Positions 39,857 to 53,333 of a stretch of DNA of 64,000 nucleotides are shown here, one piece after another. Positions within the stretch are counted from its first letter, which is position 1. Every line of letters begins with the position of its first letter. Made by a program: the position numbers and the translations under genes. Below the pieces are notes generated by a model. That model ran no database searches. It saw only the letters and a list, made by a program, of their open reading frames with translations, and was not told the origin of the DNA. Location of the stretch: contig CM060467.1 in the NCBI GenBank assembly GCA_030544235.1, positions 5,649,001 to 5,713,000 on the forward strand, written 5' to 3'. Source of the stretch: Lepturacanthus savala. Lineage: Eukaryota; Chordata; Actinopteri; Scombriformes; Trichiuridae.

Positions 39857-41805
39857 GTAAGCTGATTACATATATATAACTTATTCACCACAGCAACCAA
39901 ACATCTATTATTAATTTATTGGGTATATTTAAACTATCCTAATGACAAAACTTTAGTATAATACAACATGCACAGGTTTTTAATTTTAATTCCATTTATA
40001 TTTACTTAGCAAACTTTGGTTGAACTTGAATTTATGTAAAGTAGTTTAGCTGTCTTACACACCATAATAAATTTACAGAGAAAAAGCTGCAAATTAATCT
40101 GCATTTGATGAATATTTGTTCATATTTTCTAATATAACTCCTCCTCATTTTCACACTTAGTAAATCAGATCAGAAGCTTTGCTCAGCGTGTCACAGGAGT
40201 ACTCACAGCAGGTGTGAGGAGCTTAAGCTTGTATTGAATAAAGTAGGTTAGCTGTAATATCACACATACTCACAAATATATACACGCACATACACACACA
40301 CACACACATACACACCCTGCGGTGGTCATGAGAGCATTTGGCGGCTGATAGCGGCAGTGCTTTCTGCTTTTTTTTTCATACTGTACTAACATTAAGGTCA
40401 GCCCTAAAGACATGAACATTCCATCCTACACACACACACACAGCTGTTCACATCGCATATCTTCAAAGACCCTCTCTCAACCTGTGAAAATTTCACTTTA
40501 AAACATCTTCAAATAAATCAATTTCCTCCTGCTTTAACCATCATCAGAAACATGTTTGAAGTTATGCTTTTTATTATCGGCGAGGGCAGAGGATGGTAAT
40601 AATTTTTCCTCCCTTCCACTTTCCTCCCCTCCCCTCCTCTCCTCCTCCTTTACACCTCCTTCTGCAGGCTATAAACTTAAGTTACAAGTGTCACCCAGTT
40701 CATGTGTGTGCTGTGCAAGTGCATGTTCATTCACAAGTGTGTATTTGTGCATATATGTCATGTGTGTCAGTTGGCTGTTCTCAAGAGGAGAGCAGGACAT
40801 GTTTGATGTTTTCCCCTGCCCCTCCCACCCGCCAACCTATTTATTTCCTTTTTCTTTTGGGGTATTAAGTATTTGACATGTACTCCTAAATCACACTGAC
40901 TTAAAAAAGAACATGAAAAAACTATGTTACAATGTGTTCCTGAATCTGTCCCCTAAAGGGATATTTCCCCATATCATGTCTACACCCACGGGACACAAAC
41001 ATATTCAGACATACACATCCAGACATACACATCTATACACTTTGCCTGAGTTATTGTGTAAGTCGTATTTTAAGGAACTTCTCTCATTCTTCCACACTTG
41101 CATCCCTACTTTCTCAAATATTTTCATTTTTAAACAAATACACAATGGGTACAATGTGTAAGAATTGACCACATGATTTAAAGAAATAGGGTGATGTGTG
41201 TATATATGTGACTCACTAAATATAGCGTAAGGCTCAGTATTTACAGTAAATCTGTGCTATGATTTTATCAAACTGCTTCAGAGATATAAGAGCCAGAGGT
41301 AAATTACCATAGATCAGTGTTCATCAGATCTATATAAAATTTTACAAAACATGAGTTGTACATCACTCAAAAAAAGTATGAGGGAAGGACAAAAACAGTG
41401 AAAACTGGTAGGATAGGCAAATCATAGGTCAGTGCAGTTAGGAGGAGTGGTGGGTGGCTCTGGGAAGTTCAGTCAAGGTAGAAGAAATGGAAAAGTCAAG
41501 GGTCGGGTAAGAAGTGAAAGGAGTATTACGAGTGAAGAAAATGACATAAGGAGGTAGAGAGGGGTGGATGAAGAAAAGTGGGGAATAACGTAGAGAGGTG
41601 AGAGTGTGAACAAATGGCCTAGTTTCACTTTTACACCATCAGATGGATATCTATCCTGACGGGTATAATAGGCACCCAACCCACCTGTGTGTGTGTGCGT
41701 GTGTAAGTGGGTGAGTGAGGAAGTTGAGGGGAGTGTTCCGTTGAAATTGGACAAGCTCTTTCATGGTTTAATCACCCTGTAATGGGCCTCAAATGACCCT
41801 CACCT

Positions 41806-41808
<3 letters not shown>

Positions 41809-41832
<24 letters not shown>
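41809..41832. repeat. (CA)n microsatellite
   Basis: Twelve CA units are followed by a C-rich stretch. Short related runs lie at 40296 and 41899. Confidence 0.9.
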
Positions 41833-41836
<4 letters not shown>

Positions 41837-42355
41837 CTCCCCCCCACCACCACCCTGAGGTTTTACCTCTCTCCTCCCAGCTTGGTTGCTGGCTACATGC
41901 ACACACACACACGCCTGCTCACAGTGGTCAGAGTGTCGAGCAGCAGGTGCGTTGATTAGGCAGGTGTGGCTCTGGCTGTGTGTCTGTCTGGCCTGCTCTT
42001 CATCTCCTATCATATTCCACCAGCTGGATAAAGGCTGACAGATTAACACTGAGCCAAGCTTACCTCTCCCATCACAGCAGTAACACTCCCTCCACTAGGT
42101 CAGTTCAGTTATTCTTTTCCACCCAGTCAGGAGCGTAGCCCTGCAGAGTCGTGTAATGGTTAGATAGACCGCCAGATGATCTGAGTCAGCACGCAACCTC
42201 CCTGCTGAAAGTGTACTTGTGCAAGACATTGAATCCTCAGCATGTCCAGGGTCACTGCTGATCCTTGCCTCTAATCTGACTGGGTAGAGGCACAGAAAGA
42301 CACTATTTACAGGAATCAATAAATTATGTCATTGTTATTATTTTTAACTTTTTAT

Positions 42356-43189
42356 TAGTGCTGTCAGTGGATTAAAAAATGTAATCAAATTATTTACAGG
42401 ATTTTGGAATTAATTAATCGAATTTATCGCATTTTATTGTCATATCTGCTAAAGGTCTCCTGATAAAGAATTTGAATTCTAGGATATTCAAAAAATGTAG
42501 TGTATGACTAATCAATTGAATACAGTAAGAAGAGAAGATCTGAAATCCAATTTTTTATTGGTGAACTGTTCAAAAATAAAGGTCAAGCAAATTAAACCAG
42601 TTAGGCCAGGTGCATTATTCAGAAATGTAAAACAAATACAGTAATATAGTTAAATAAATAAAATAATTTAGCGCTGCATTGTGCCAACAGAATTTTGCTC
42701 AGTGAGAGCAAACGTGTGGTTTGAACCAATCAGAATTAGCGATGCTGATAACGTGACCACGTGTCCATCGGCCAACCAGAAACACATTTGTTCTGCTCGG
42801 CTCGCCTTGTGTTGCATAGCAACCAGAGATGCACTCAGACCTGTCGCTCCGTGTCAAACGGCACAGACAGACACCGAAACAGCATAGATTACACTGAAAC
42901 GAGCACACTGGAATTGTACTCGGATAATGTAACTAATCTGACTTTAGTACATCGTTTTCTTTATTTAACATGGGATGTTGACAGGGAGCTTCTTCTCCTT
43001 TTTTTTAACTGAACGCCGTTCCAGTTGTGAATCTTTTAACGGAATGTAGTTCCGGACAGTTCCGGTTCACTTTCACCTCTGAGCTCGCCACCGTTGATGA
43101 CTCTAATAATTAATTGCATTAAATTTTGTAACACGTTAAATTGCGGCGTAATTAATTAATCGAATTAACGCGTTAAAATGACAGCTCTA
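42356..43189. mobile_element. non-autonomous hAT-like element with target duplication
   Basis: The left end is TAGTGCTGTCAGTGGATTAA. The right end in reverse complement is TAGAGCTGTCATTTTAACGC, followed by GTTAATTCGATTAATTAATT, matching the hAT-like family with ends that resemble a broken GTTAACGCGTTAA palindrome. The flanks are CTTTTTAT on the left (42348-42355) and CTTTTTAC on the right (43190-43197), an 8-bp target duplication with one mismatch, the length expected for hAT. The 834-bp body has no transposase. Its centre, 42680-42900, is GC-richer, with ACCAATCAG (a CCAAT-type motif) and GTGACCACGTG-type words. Confidence 0.82.
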
Positions 43190-43439
43190 CTTTTTACACA
43201 ATCTTTTTCCATTTGTGTCATAATTTAAATGTCCCATATTATACAAAAAAACATTTGCAGTTTTTTGTGGGAAATTTTACTAGACACGGCCTGTCTTTTA
43301 TAAAAACTGTCTCATGCAACCCTCAGAAAATCTGAGAAATGCACACAGCCTGGAAGGCGATGCTGGTTCACAGCTTGTTTGTACTTGTTACAGATACCCT
43401 TCTAGATTATTTTGATTACCATTGCTACCAACCTGCAAT

Positions 43440-43650
43440 CAAAGACTAAAGAAAAACTATTGACTTAAAGTACTAAAATACCTTGAATTTTAGTTGACTA
43501 TAAATAGACTGAAATACTGTGATTTTCTTTGACTAAAACTAGACCGAAATGCCAAGACTTTTTCATCCACTAAAATGTGACTAAACAAAAGAGAATACAA
43601 TTGACTGAATATGACTAAAACTAATAAGGGTATTTGTCACATTAAACTAA
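43440..43650. repeat. GACTAAAAC-rich dispersed repeat fragment
   Basis: Repeated words such as GACTAAAACTAGAC, CACTAAAATGTGACTAAA and TGACTAAAACTAA are typical of an abundant fish DNA-element terminus. Only this part is recognisable and the other end was not found. Confidence 0.4.
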
Positions 43651-43689
43651 ATTGGAAAAAGGTGTAGAAGAAAAATATACAGCATCAGT

Positions 43690-43800
43690 GTTTTTTTTTA
43701 TGTATTAGACTCTGCATTTATTTGGAACCAGCGGTTATTTATCGAAATATACACCTGCACCTGTATATGAAATTCAGCTATTATTAGCTAATTTAGGGTA
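43690..43800 (+). mobile_element. partial copy of the ATTTACGGTA MITE family
   Basis: It contains GCATTTATTTGGAACC, then GGTTATTTATCGAAATATAC and CAGCTATTATTAGCTAATTT, ending AGGGTA. These are the right-hand blocks of the elements at 25955 and 48270, in the same orientation. The left half is missing, apparently replaced by the neighbouring ACTAAAAC repeat. Confidence 0.55.
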
Positions 43801-44777
43801 TAGCGTGTTAGGGGTATCATGATTTGGAGCCTTTAGTTGACAGTTTCCACAGTGAAGCGTCAGGGTAGAGTCAGATAGTTTGCTGGGTTTATGTTGGAAA
43901 TAATAACATTACTTTTCAAATAAAAGGGTAAAATTAGACAATAGAATCTATATCAATCAATAGAATCATAGGATGTTTTACAAGGAAAACCCACTGTATT
44001 GTGTTCACTATCCATACAAGGCCTTATGACTGCAGTTTTAAGCCCATAAATTATTCTGTTTAACACCAGTCATACTGCAAGTGTTTACCAAAGAGAGGTT
44101 GAATCTCAAAGCAAGACCCAAGGAAAATGAGTAAAGCTATACAGCATACATAATTGTCAATCTGTCATTTTTGAGGTAGGTTTAAAATGTGTTTTGAAAC
44201 GAAGAAGCATTTGCATATGATGTGTATTTACAGGAATAAGTCATTAAGAACAAATTCCATTTCACACTAAGCCATAATTATAACTCTTTGTTTTCCTTTC
44301 TTTCCTGCTGCGTTCAGCCAAGATTTGTAGTTGCCATGGTGAAATAAAAAGACAAACCGGCAAATCACACTGGTTTACCTCACAGCTGTTGCCGTAGTTT
44401 TTGACCTTGAGGGCTTCCATAAATGGAATCGAAAATGCTCAGCCCTGTGTGTGTTGTTTTCTCTTTTTTTCCAAGCAGACAGGGCCTAGCTAAATAACCA
44501 TGGGGGGGGGGACAGTTTCAGCAGTGGCTAATTGAAAATGTAATTGACAGATGTGGAGAAATGTGCAGAAGGCTGGGTTTATGGTTCAGCAGGTGATCAA
44601 AAGTTGGTCTTGTTCTCCCTAAACCAACAACTTTAGTTTGTTTAATTTGTTTTACTGTCAATGCCTTTCTATCGTCACTGCTACCATAAATGTAATGCAT
44701 GTAATAATGTTTGTGTATTATGCCAAAATTAAAATGTGCACTCACATCAGTTATGGTGTGTTGTTCTTTGTTTGCAG

Positions 44778-44942
44778 GTGCTTGTACCCAAGAGGTCAGA
44801 GTTCAAAGGAAAGATGATTGAAGTGGACATCTATGAGGCAGGAAAACACTTCCTGAAAGGCCAGCCAGTAGAGGACAGCAAACCTTTCACTCCATCCATT
44901 GCTGCACCACTTCAGAAAGGAGAGGTTTCTGGTCTGGTGCAG
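44778..44942 (+). CDS. CDKAL1: CDKAL1 coding exon, second half of TRAM and start of the tail
   Basis: This 165-bp phase-0 exon encodes 55 residues. It begins VLVPKRSEFKGKMIEVDIYE and continues AGKHFLKGQPVEDSKPFTPS, ending in KGEVSGLVQ. The VLVP, GKM.EVDIYE.GKHF.KGQPV and KGEVSGL strings are near-diagnostic of vertebrate CDKAL1. This part completes the TRAM beta-barrel and leads into the spacer before the membrane anchor. The acceptor is TTTGCAG and the donor is CAG followed by GTAAAT, slightly weaker than the other donors. The open frame runs on into the intron for about 20 codons, but the homology stops exactly at the donor. Confidence 0.96.
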
Positions 44943-45029
44943 GTAAATAGCACACACACACATATAGGCCGCACACATACACAAGTAAATACAGATACAG
45001 AGTAGATATAGAATGGATGCGCAGAGGTA

Positions 45030-45265
45030 AGCCTAGTTTATACTTCCTTCTGCTCTCTCTTGGTAGTGGCAACTGTATGACAGGCAAAAAAACAAAAGAA
45101 TGTCCGGTACAAAACAGAAAACACACCCAAATAACACATATTCCGGACTGTATGTACCGGTCGTTTTTGGTCTGCATCGACGTGACGAGTAGTCAGGATT
45201 TTTTGGAGGTGCCCGTCAGCCTACAGCATAGGGGTATGCGTCGACACAGAAGTATAAACTAGGCT
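45030..45265. mobile_element. short MITE with perfect 17-bp terminal inverted repeats
   Basis: The left end AGCCTAGTTTATACTTC (45030-45046) is matched exactly by the reverse complement of the right end at 45249-45265. The 236-bp unit is non-coding and carries GTCGAC-type words near the right end. The terminal sequence resembles PIF/Harbinger-type fish MITEs, but a clean 3-bp duplication could not be fixed. It begins only about 90 bp after the donor of the preceding exon. Confidence 0.75.
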
Positions 45266-47569
45266 TTAGTATACAGTAAAATAGTAAAAGTTATATTGTC
45301 GGCTGGGTGAAAACTGGTGAGAAAATACTGACAATGCAATATTTTTCCCCTGCGATATATATTTTGAATGAAAAAATGAGAGGAATTGACATTAAGATTG
45401 GCGCCCGTTGTATTGGCAGTCAACTATGACATGTTCTCTGATTGGCTGTTACGCTGTCATCTATGCAGGTCTGCTGCACATGCCACTCACTCAGGTACCA
45501 CTGTCACAAGAGCCATGCAAGTTTCAGCAAATTTTAACATGACATGTCCACATTTGTAATCCATGCATGTTTCTGAACTTCTTTAAACTTTAAAAAAGCA
45601 CCAAAGTATCAGGTGTGATTTAAGATAAGCTGTATCTGGTTTTAACTGTCCTCTGTCTTTCTCCTCACCACGCGCACACACACGCACACGTGCACACACA
45701 AAAACGCCATGTAAATGTATCTGTTTCACTGCATGTTATTTTTCACTCTGACTAGCTGTAGCTTATAGCTTAGGACATGGAGCCACAGAGCAGAATATGA
45801 TACACTTTCTAATTTCACACTCCATCAGCCTTTACTGCCCGGCAGAGAGGGAGGGGCAGCAAGGACCAGACAGAGACATGAAAGACAGAGGGAAGGGAGG
45901 CAAGCAGAGAGAGGGAAACGGATGTCAGAGATGAGATAGAAATGAAGAAAGGGATGTATTTCACAGCAAGTCATGCGACACGTCACTCAGCAATAAAAAG
46001 TTCAGCAGTGAGGATCAAATCTTGTAAAACTACTTGCCTCATAAAATATGAAGCCCATCCGACAGATACACTTGCATTCTTTTCCCTGACTAATTTCTGC
46101 ACAAACTCGTACTTCTTCAGTGGACACACAACACACCAGACGTTAATATTTCTTTGGTTAATCAATGCATCTCTGTCTGTGTGTGACAGAATGGCTCACT
46201 TACTCACATACTGCTATACACACTTTTCGTGTTCCTTACACACTGACACATACACACATTATCTGGTCTTCATACTTTAAATGCCTCTGTCCAGACATTT
46301 CTGGATACACATTATTCCCATTCCAGTTGCAAAGCAGGGGAAGAAGTTACAACCTCTGACTCAGAAGACAGTTTAAAGCTAGAGGCTGACCCTAGGCCGG
46401 AGAAAAGGGGAGAATATGTTTGTCCTCCACTCTAAACGCTCTCACAGTTTTTGCTATAAGCACTTTCAAATAACAATAGAAGAAAAGTTTGTTTCTTACA
46501 CTTTCTATGAACACACCTATGTGAGGTGTTCCGGAGAATATACAATTGAGTATGTGTATCAAATAGTGCAGTCAGTGGTGAGCTGGCCTGGGTAAAGGAA
46601 GTCATATGCTGTAACAGTGTTCAATCTGCATGTGCAAAAATTCATTAATGCTTGTCCCTGCAGTCTGTGGCATATTGGCAATTAACATATTGTTATATTA
46701 AGTGATCTCCAGTGATGCTGCTGCTGATCTGTAATCCTTATCCTAGAGTCCTTATGACCTGCATTATCGGTTCATAATGACAGCAGAGTGGCACTGGAGC
46801 ACAGTGCTAATAGATAAGTGACCTAATGGCTTGGAAACACAGCAGTATCTGCAAGCTACACACACACACTTACATCCCAGCCCTGTGGTCCATGGGATGT
46901 CCTTGAAAACCATGCGTCCAATATCTGTATCCGTTGTTATTATGAAATGAACAGACCTGATTGACCATACACATGCGCTCGCATGCACACGGCACAATTT
47001 CGCACTAGCATACCCATGTATTAAGGACATGCACTAGCGCACACACACTCTCACACACTGGTGGCTGGCCTATACATATTTGAAGACCATCTATTTTCTG
47101 AGTCTCTGCGTGAGTCCACCACACACTGAGCTGAATGTGTGTGTGAGATGAATGAGTGATTAGACAAAGGCGGATAGAGTCTCACCCCCATGTCTTGCTG
47201 CCGGGTCTGTAATTATGGGCTTTTGGCAGAGAGTGAGAGAAAAAACAGAGGAATAAAGGAGTGGGTGGAGAGAGATTGTGTGATGAGGTGAATGATAGAT
47301 GGGTAGCTTAGAGATGGACAGACCCTGAACTCTGTCATTTCATTGAAGATGCAGAGGAGACTCATAAGAGAAAGAGAGTAAAGAAAAAGAGTGGGAGATA
47401 AGTGGGTGATTGGAAAGGCAGAGGAACCATCTAAGGTCTGTAGTGTCTGTTTGTCAAAAGAGGAACAAAGTGAGAGATCAGTTATTTCAGGAGTGGAGAA
47501 AGATATGATTGCATAGAGGCAGCATCCATCCATTGCAGGCAGCATCCACACCAGTGTGTGTATGGAAAT

Positions 47570-47800
47570 GCAGCAGTATGGATAGATGGATGGATTTATG
47601 GAGGAGTGGCACATGAAAGCTTATCTGTTGATGGATGGACCTGAAAGTGTACAGAAAGATATAGATGCATGGATAGGACACATGAAGACATGATGGCCTA
47701 CTTGCACACAACTGATGGATGAGCGGATGAATAGAAGTGAGGATCTGTGAGTATATAGACAGGTAAAGGAATTATGGATGGATGAATAGGGATCCAGAGG
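47570..47800. repeat. degenerate GGAT/GATG repeat
   Basis: Scattered GATGGATGGAT-type words with many substitutions indicate an old tetranucleotide repeat. The minus-strand open frames here, rich in Ser, Ile and His, are artefacts. Confidence 0.6.
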
Positions 47801-48269
47801 CATCCAAGGTGTATTTATTATTTATTTTTCCAAAATCCCAGAGGATTTTGGGAAGAACGTGACATATGTTCAGCTCAACCATGCCCAATTCAATGTGGGT
47901 TCAGGTTCAAGGAGTCTGGTGATCAAGGATAAACACATTTGGTTGGATAACACTGTCTTCACTCCTCAAAGTGATCAGGGCTAAGGTGAGGAGGAGGAGG
48001 AGGAGGAGGAGCTGACACTGTGGACAACGTTATCCGACTGTCACATGTCCTCCTACAGGCTCAAGGCTACTGTCTAACATCTAACATCTCTAGATTTTTC
48101 CTTTGGCACTTTATTGTCTGGTGAGTTGTCACCTGTGCTTGGCCAATCAGAAGACAGGCGCATCAGTATTAATGAGTTAGGCCAAAATCCACCTCTGCTC
48201 CTAGAGTGGCAGTGAAGCACTTAAGGAAGCAAACTACTACATTGGATTAAACATACTTCAAACCACAAA

Positions 48270-48526
48270 TACCGTAAATTACCAAATAATAGCCTGAGCG
48301 TCTAGTTGTTTTGATCACTTAACAGATCAGGCGTTTATTTGAGACCAAGTGGCAATTTGAGACAGGCGAGGGCAGAGGCACTTGCAAAAAAAGGCAAAGA
48401 AGAAAATCATGCAGCATTTATTTGGAACTGGTGGTCATTTATCATCAAAATACACATCTGCACTCAGCGTTTAAAGAGGACCCTCCAATTAATTGAAACT
48501 CTTCTATTATTTGGTAATTTACGGTA
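48270..48526 (+). mobile_element. TIR MITE, short copy with perfect 23-bp ends
   Basis: The first 23 bases, starting TACCGTAAATTACCAAATA, are the exact reverse complement of the last 23 bases, ending ATTTGGTAATTTACGGTA. The 257-bp interior shares GGCAAAGAAGAAAA and TTTATTTGGAACTGGTGG with the longer copy at 25955-26416. TA is the likely target. Perfect ends imply this copy is younger than the other two in this window. No coding capacity. Confidence 0.85.
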
Positions 48527-51500
48527 TACTGAATTATGTTGGGGGGGTATCAAAATTTCAAATAAAACCACAAGTGTGTGATATGTGTGGTCAAACACAA
48601 AATACATTTTCTGTTTTGTTTAAATCAATATTATTGGAGTTATTGGTGTAAAATAAGTTAACCACTGCATCTACCATGTAACTTTATTTGTGGTGAAAGT
48701 AACTATCAGCCAAGGGTGATATTACTGCTGACTGTGATTTCAGGCACTTGATTACATTAGTGTAGGAATGTTCTTGATGTCGAGATGTTTTTTCCTATGT
48801 CCAGTTAGATTTCTTTTCCCACAAATATGCAGATGAACATAAGGTAATAAATCCACCACAAGGAGTGAACTTTTTCCTTTTTATTTTTCTATCAGTTTGT
48901 TTCCTCTTGTATCTCATATCCTTCTCTTCTCTCCTCCTTGTTTTGTTTTCTGTTTTTTCATCCTGACTTTCCTCATCCCTTTCTCTGTCCCCCACTCCTT
49001 TTTGTGGTATTACACGCTCATTAGAAGGCCATGGTGTTTTTGCTGTTGCGTTCCATGAAAGAAGACTGTGGGTTAATGGAGAGAGACGAGTAGATAAAAA
49101 ATGTGCTTTTATTGACATAGATGACATCTCTTTGTTCTCTACCTCTCTCCCTCTCTCTCTCTTTCTCTCCCTCTCTCTCTTCTCTCCCCGTCTGTCAACC
49201 CTTCATTCAGAGACAGCACTTTCCGCAGAAGGCGAAGGACAGTAATGAGTCTTTTAGTGGGACACAATAGCAGAGAAAGCACTCAACAGCACGATGAAGG
49301 AAAGAAAAAGAGAAAGTATCTTCACCAGTCCTCATCCTCGGATGAAATTAAATGATAGAAGGAGGGGAGGGGGGCGGGGGGGTTCTGGGAAGCCAAAAAA
49401 TTAAGCAAAGAACGAAAGAAAGAGTGAGGTAGACGTAGAGATCAGGAGACAGAAAAGCAGCTTGAGTGCCATCCAATAATCAGCTCTTTTCAAAGCATAC
49501 TTTCTCAAGGAGACCGAGAGAATAAGAGAGAGAAAACGGTTCTGCTCCTTCCACAAGACAGCAAATTGACAATCTTTATGAAAGACAGTAAAGAAAGGAG
49601 GAGAGAGCTGGGTGAGAAAGAGAGAGAGAGGGGAGTATTGGGTAGTGAAAAATGTCCATGAGCACAAATTGACGGAATGACAAAAATTAAGGTAAATGGA
49701 CAAATCTCTCCCAGAGTATTAAATCTGATGACCTTTCGTGTTCCTTTTCTTTGGGGCTGATATTCATGGTTTTTCCTCACTCGTATTTCTCATTCCCTTT
49801 TTTTCTTGATTTGTTTTATTTATTCCATAGTGGCTTTGGTTCTTTTTGTTTATTTTTTCAGTTTGTTGCATCAACCCTGTTATTTTTTTATTTATTTGAT
49901 TTTATCCTGTTTGTGTCACCTATCTTCTAGTTACTACTGTGTGCGTGTGTGTATTTAACTAGGTTAGTGTGAGAGGGATGATCAATTTAGAATTGATTCT
50001 TTACATATTCTAGTAGGCTGAGTGGGTGCGATTACAGGTACTTCGCATCATAATGCTTACAATACATTAACACACACTAACATAAAAAAGGTTCACTAGC
50101 AAAGCTTACACACACACACACACACGCACATATCTATATAATATACACCACCCCCAGTGTGCCTGGCAGACACATACCTAGCCTCAGGCTATATAAGACT
50201 CCAGCTGTACACACACACTCATCAAGACAAAACACACACAGACACACATAGGCATAATGTTTCTACAGAAAAATCTGTATATCACCCCAAACAATTGAAC
50301 CGCTCTGTGTTGACATGCAACTGTTATGGATTGTTGCTTTCATGTTGCGTTATGCGCACATGTTGTTGTCTGTATTGTCAGGAAAAGAACAAAGATTAGT
50401 CTTTTCTGGCCAGGATGTAGTTAATTCTCCAATCTATTTTAAAACTTATTTATTTAATATGTCAAAAGGTTTTACTTGGCCTTTGCATGACTTTGTTTAT
50501 TCTACTAGTAAATAATATGTTTTGGCATGCAAACAGCAGGCATATTTTTGTATATTTCATTTAGCATGTCAAATTGTATTACATGGCCTGTGGTTTTGTG
50601 TATTCTTGAAGACATTCTGTCTTGTTTATTTAAAATATCAGGGGGTTTTAATGCCCCTTGCTCTGAGCTTGCTTTTAATCACAAATGGAAGATGTAAACA
50701 ACAAGACACTCAACCAGCATCCATCAGGGTGAAATTATATGTAGTTACTGAGTAATTGTTTTTAACTATGGGATTTTTTGGCTTTTTCTTCCAGATAATT
50801 TCAAAAATAGTCTTTTCCTAGTACAAATCTTGCACACACACTCTTCAACAAATGAGTCACCCATGGCTTTGTTCATTTTCTCTAATTGTACCACCATCTT
50901 AAGATCACAATGCTATAACTACAGCTGGAGTTGAGGCTTGGTTTTGGAATCATATTTTAATAAGAAAAAAGTTTTACCAAGGTAAAAATCCAGGATAAAT
51001 GGACTAGTGCTATTTAGATTGAATATCTGTGTATAAATGTATTTGACATATGAGTAGAGGAGTTTGATAACAGCAGATATGCCATTACACTTATTTATTA
51101 GGCATCTGTCTGTACCAATGAGTGGCAGAATGAGGCCCACAACTCCTCTAGAAGGTTCAAGTTCCCAAGGAAACTCTAGCCTCATGCAATCCCTCCCATC
51201 CAGTCACCTGGCTGTTGAGATGTTCATACCTTGCTACATTTTCCACCTATATGTAATTGCCAATGACATCCACAACAATAGGCTGAAGGAATGTCTTTCC
51301 TCACTTCAGCTTGTCTCAGTCTTTCCGAGAGAAATGTAATCTGCCGCCTTTAATCCCAGGCTCAGGAAAACACCTTTCTACTTCATCCCCAGAGACACAT
51401 TACCTGGAATGACTCCTACAACATAAATGGTTGGTAAAGAGCTTTAAACAGCATGGCACGCACTGTATTGGTGTATAATGTCAAATTAAATCTGCAATGT

Positions 51501-53333
51501 ACTGTTGGTTGTTGTTGGTTGTTTAAACCATTCTTTGTTTGCAGGCAAAGATACAATAGGATGAAAGAACAGGAAAGCGTTTTTTTTCTTTGTAAAAAGT
51601 AATAGTATAGTGCAGTGCCGCATGTACTTGTAGTCTGATAGCATCTCTGTGTGTAGGTTCACCTTCTCTATTCAACATCACACTGCACTGTCCTTCTCTT
51701 GTTCTGTCCATCAACTGTTCAGTCTTCTGTCTGTTAGAGCATCTGTCACATGTTGACACATGCATGTACTGTACCCAACACCTCACAAACGGTCCCTCTG
51801 TATTTGGTTACTGTAACCGTAAACCCATTCATATGGAAACAACTTTGTAATCAGAGAATCAGAGCTATCTCACCACGTATAGTCTCTTGTGGACTTTGCA
51901 GAGAATGCAAGTGAATTAGGATGTAAATTAAAGGGAGCTCGTGTAAATTTGTGCTGGTAAATTTATGTGTGGGACACAATTACTGCCCCTCCTTTCAGCG
52001 CTTGGCTTTTGCCCTAAAAGCAACATCACTTGAAAGCAGAGATCTATGTGTTTATCCGTTATGCATCTTTTAAATCGTTTTACAATCACATTACATAAAT
52101 TGTTTCAAATTCTAACTCCAGCAAGAGCATATAGTTTAACATTAAATAACCATGGCTAAACAGTTACCTAAGCTGTAGAAGATATTTGTCATACTCTGAT
52201 TATATTGGAGTAGAAATAACTGATAATATGGATTTTCATTACCTTGGCCTTCAGACACTAATGGATACACTGTTGTTTTTATTGCTTCTGTTCACTTGGC
52301 TGCAATTTGGCACTCTATGATGCATATTAGGAGAAACATTTAATATTATCTTTAATATCACAATCCAAACCATATCCTTAGTATAACCTTCTCTTATGGA
52401 GTTCAGAGTAGGCATAGGGAGAGCAGAGATGTGGGATGTCAGATCCATGGAAATGAGATGGCAAACTGCTTTGTAATTAAGGATTTAGAAATGCACTCAT
52501 GCTGATTAACAGGGCTCAGCAGGCAGACATGAGGCTCCACCAGAAACATCTCTAAATGCACAGTAGGGTGCAGATTCTATTCTTTTTTTTAATAGTGTTT
52601 TAACCCTGATAGCAAGTAAGGAAAATCATCAATCATCCCTTCAGTTGTCAATATATGGTCCAATTCTCCAATCGGCACAAGCCTGGTCCATACATTGCTG
52701 TGTTTGGAGGATGAGGGAATAGAGGAAATTTAAGATGACAGATGACTCAAGCTCCCCATTGGGCCTTTTTCCTCCTTTTGTAGTCTTTTTTTATAGCTAT
52801 AACCTCTATCCATGTACCAATCAGGGAGAGAGTTCACACAAAGACCTGTACTGTTTTCGTAGCAGAAGTGTTACTTGTAATCACTCTTCTTAATTCCTCT
52901 CTTGTACCCTGTCCAGTTGTAAATATAACTGCAGCTCATTGTGATTGTCACTGTGGCTTTGTCCAATCACCCGTGACTAAGGAGCCTGTTACAGTATCTG
53001 TTTACACACAGAAACACACACACACCCACACACACCACCTCCATGGTCTCTGTGTGTCTAGAATGACGCTGACAGCTGGGGAGGATCATGTGAGAAATGT
53101 GACCACTACGTATTGTGCTTTCTGGCTCTCGTGATGTGCTGCTTTGTGTGGAGGCTGCACCAGACACCCAGGCTGATTTTTTATTTTATTTTTTTTTTTT
53201 TATGATGCATGTGTGGAACTGGAGACATAGGAGTCAGAGCAGGAACTTTTGAGAGAGACTTTAAGGAGAACATGTCAAGCTGTGCCAGTCAGTCTTAAAA
53301 CCCATGGTGTAGTATTGAAGGGTTGTTTTTATG

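Larger units (their letters stand above)
39857..44777 (+). other. CDKAL1: CDKAL1 intron (about 4.9 kb)
   Basis: The intron runs from donor GTAAGC to the acceptor TTTGCAG. It contains short CA runs near 40290 and 41809, a purine-rich tract at 41380-41620, the hAT-like element at 42356-43189, a repeat-like stretch of ACTAAAAC-type words at 43440-43650 and a partial MITE at 43690-43800. The remainder, about 39860-41380, is ordinary AT-rich DNA with no exon recognised. Confidence 0.88.

Noticed and set aside
44736..45005. Full 89-codon open frame as the coding segment
   Set aside because: CDKAL1 homology starts at 44778 after an AG acceptor and stops at the GT donor at 44943. The extra codons are intron read-through.
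47213..47803. Overlapping minus-strand frames rich in Ser, Ile and His
   Set aside because: They derive from a degenerate GATG-type repeat and adjacent purine-rich DNA.
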